Source: Combretum micranthum (taxonomy: Eukaryota; Streptophyta; Magnoliopsida; Myrtales; Combretaceae). Taken from it: a stretch of 64,000 bases of DNA. Below the pieces are notes generated by a model that had not been told where the DNA came from, did not search any database, and saw only the letters and a list, made by a program, of their open reading frames with translations. Shown here one piece after another: positions 61,358 through 64,000 of the stretch. Each line of letters opens with the position of its first letter. The first letter of the stretch is position 1. A program made the translations under genes and the position numbers. The stretch is taken from contig JAMXBD010001032.1 of assembly GCA_024138025.1 (NCBI GenBank), positions 248,001 to 312,000 of the forward strand, read 5' to 3'.

Positions 61358-62349
61358 TACAAGTCAAAAGCTACTACTCACACATCATGCATAGAAATAA
61401 CACAACAAAATTAACATGAAAACAAGTATGATTGAACATAGAAACAATGCTCTTTACCGATGCTTGATGTTGATAGACACAATTTGCTTACAACAAAAAT
61501 ATTTCCCTATCTTCTCTCTCGATAATTTAGTAAGGAAGATCTTGGTCACTGATGCAAAAATGTCTGGCATGATAATGAACAATGTCTTTCCTAAACAATG
61601 ATTACAATGGTTCGGTGTTATAAAAGTGAAAAATGATTGATTATTCCTATTTTGCAATGTTTAGGGTGAGTATTTATATGTTGTGCATGATCAAGTGTGT
61701 ATGATTGGTGAAGCTATGCGTCAATTGGCTTTCGTCACCTTCCAAAATGTGTTTTAATTCTGAATTAACGTGAAAACACACCACAAACGACTACCATCGC
61801 GACCGCATCACAGGCCGTTATCACTTAGAGATCCAACTATCAAAGGTAGATTATGGTCATGATATCCTTGGGTCAAAAATCCGAATACGATAACACACTT
61901 GATAAAGCCTTCATTATAGTACTGCGAGTTACTCCCCTATTAGTCACAACCGTGATGAAGGTCGTGATCTCTACTATCATCCTTTCAATTCCTTTAAATA
62001 AAAGTCGTATCACACTTGTATATGTGGTCAGTGGAGATCACCATCTAGATTACGTTTGTATCAAGGCCTACAATCTCTTATGTATCACAATTTCTCCTTA
62101 ATCACGCTCATCATGAGCTCTCGTTTTAAACCCAAGACAATCATCGACCCTATAATGGACATGATGTAACCTTGATGTTATTTTTAACTTTAAGTCTTGT
62201 CTAAATTGATCCAATTGTTGATGTTTTGCCTTTTGAGACCTAAAATGAATATATTTATGAATTAAGTACCAATTTCCTTACTTTAAGCATTGATGAAGGC
62301 ACAAACAACCATAGAATCACCTTAACTGGTATAGTAATTTACCCCATCA

Positions 62350-64000
62350 AACTTCTCCACACTTAAGCTTTGCTTACCCTCATGCAAACAAGTTAATAGA
62401 AATTAAAATGTAAACTTAGTGTTAGGAAAAGCAATTTGTAAATGGTGCATTGTAAACAGGTGATGTATCTCTCATTGACTTAGAATATTTCACCAAGTGA
62501 TCTCAAACATGAAAAACTCCACTGTCCTACTAAACCCACCATAACATGCATCTTAATTAACCTTACTAGAATTTCAAGACTAATCCAAGTAATCCAGGTT
62601 TTACCTTTATCATTTAAACAAGCCTTCAAGTTTTTAAAAAATCATATACAAATCACCTAGTAAAAGAGAGTTAATCAATCCCACCCCTTCAACATGAGAG
62701 CATAGTAAGTCATAATCATCTCTAAAGCCCACATAAGCTCAAGTAAAAGTTTATACTATTTTACTTTTCCTCCCCCATTTTAGTATTATGCAATTGTATT
62801 CATTCATTATGATGAATCTCGCAACCCATGTAGCAAGCTTTCGGTCAATAATTCCGAGCTTGTCACCTAAGTTAATAGATGTTATTCCCTGTATGAGGCA
62901 TCCCATGAGCTTCGTGACTTGAGTTACTTAATTGTTTTGTTAAACGAGTTTCCTGATTGGCCAATCCTACACTAGTTGACCTTAGGTAACCAAGTTTTAA
63001 AAGGACCCCATTAAACCCCCACCATTTAACATGGTTGTTGTTGTTCTCTCTCTCTCTGGGAAACATACATAAGAACATGAAAATTTATATTAAATTAACT
63101 CTTATTACACAAGAATCAAGCTTTTGAAACAATTGTGGAACAGACTATGCAATTGGTTAAGTGGGTGAAATTAGCTAACTAACTCTTACTAGGAGTCTCT
63201 TACTAATTTTACATTTGAATTCCTGATTAAATGACAAGTAAAACTATGCTACTTAGATTCCATTATACAATTCCAATACATTAAATAAAATGCAAACATA
63301 AGAAAAAGTTTCGAACAGTATCCAGCATCAGCCGCTTGATTACTATAATGTAAGAGATACCAAAATTTAAAATTTTTACACCATATCATGCAAATTTTCC
63401 TAAAAATTCTTAATTGAGAGGAAACTTGATATTAGCTAAACTTCATAAATAATTTCTTTTCCCCATACCTTCGATAGAGACATTATCCCAATGTCTCATA
63501 AATAGACAAAGCAAAAGAAAGGAAATAAGGAGTAAAAATAAATTAAGGAAAAGAAAAACTTACATTCCCTTTAGTGAAGTCTCAAACATTGTAGCAATAA
63601 AATTCCAATTTAAGTTTCCAATTGGCGTACCCTTAGACCATCCAAAACTATCACAAAGACACAGAAAAAACATAAAAGGAAAGAACAACGACAGCAACAA
63701 CAACAGCAATTATAATAATGAGTCTCTTAGAATTAAACAAGACTATAGAGGCTCAAGGTATAGATATCAAAATAACAATTTAAAATTGGAAATTCAATTG
63801 TAGGGGTTCCCTTCTTTGCTACTGTCATCCCCTTCATCATCATCTTCCTCTTGTCCTTCACCTTCATTGCCCTCCTCATCATCACAACCACCACCACCAC
63901 CCTCTTCATCTGACCTTGAGCTGCTTCCCTCTTATTTTTCTTGTCGAGCTTGTAGTTACAGCTATGGAGCTTGCATTGGAGCTTAAGCACCCTACTGATG
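62350..64000 (-). mobile_element. G2 internal 3' region (element continues beyond the window)
   Basis: Next to the polypurine tract, GCATGAGGGTAAGCAAAGC at about 62370-62395 (complement) is the usual sequence just inside the 3' LTR of such gypsy elements. At 63810-63930, on the minus strand, a low-complexity acidic stretch (SSSRSDEEGGGGG, then DDEEGNEGEGQEEDDDEGDD) is translatable, like the acidic tails found at the end of some plant gypsy reading frames. Between 62400 and 63700 I see no recognisable domain. A CT microsatellite lies at 63044-63057. Confidence 0.5.

Larger units (their letters stand above)
57124..62349 (-). mobile_element. E3: 3' LTR of gypsy element G2, split by LTR C
   Basis: On the minus strand it starts TGATGGGGTAAATTAC at 62349 and ends ATATGTGTGATCA at 57124. 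Just upstream on the minus strand, AAGTGTGGAGAAGTT is a polypurine-tract-like sequence, which identifies this as a 3' LTR with the internal region at higher coordinates. Without C it is 1709 bp. The AGGCAAGTGTACC landmark lies at 57192-57204. The left flank is G3 gag, so G2 inserted there. Confidence 0.75.

Overview
The window is plant nuclear DNA, most likely from an angiosperm and probably a eudicot. It is AT-rich. It holds one large intron-containing gene whose protein matches the plant trans-Golgi-network protein TNO1, followed by about 48 kb of degraded, nested transposable elements.

Layout. 1-1344: AT-rich upstream region and probable 5' UTR. 1345-13107: a TNO1-type coiled-coil gene with nine coding exons, all with GT-AG introns. 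Exon 4 carries two single-base frame breaks. The nine exons sum to 8386 bases; adding one base at each break gives exactly 2796 codons including the stop. 13108 to about 15120: probable 3' UTR, possibly spliced. 15120-21680: intergenic DNA with a 554-bp hAT-type non-autonomous element, a decayed hAT transposase gene and a MITE-like element.

21680-52369 is one Ty3/gypsy retrotransposon on the minus strand (called G1 here, Athila/Tat-like in its gag, pol and primer-binding site). Later insertions have cut it into pieces. From its 5' end at high coordinates it reads: 5' LTR (with a plus-strand LTR inside), gag (with an LTR that itself contains a copia relic and another LTR), more gag (with a solo copia LTR), protease (with a 3.7-kb solo LTR), RT (with a 1.7-kb solo LTR), RNase H, then a 4.9-kb LTR containing a 3.5-kb solo LTR, then integrase. 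For most insertions the 5-bp target duplication and the rejoined host reading frame can be read directly.

G1 was itself inserted into the gag of an older chromovirus-like gypsy element (52370-53490). That fragment is fused to a second one (G3, 53490-57123). A third gypsy element (G2) was inserted into the G3 gag. Its 3' LTR (57124-62349) carries another 3.5-kb solo LTR, and its internal region runs off the window.

The most unusual component is a family of very long LTRs (3.5-4.9 kb) present four times: 23177-26689, 35177-38899, 57846-61357 and, inverted, 23087-31502. The first three exist only as LTRs with target duplications. They share a TATA box about 700 bp from the start, a GTAA splice-donor-like site 160-195 bp further on, and a branch-point/acceptor-like block about 380-425 bp before the end. 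This suggests a spliced LTR-borne transcript. The inverted copy also carries a degenerate 5S rRNA-like segment. Apart from the TNO1 gene no intact protein-coding gene was found, and no tRNA, rRNA gene or CRISPR array.
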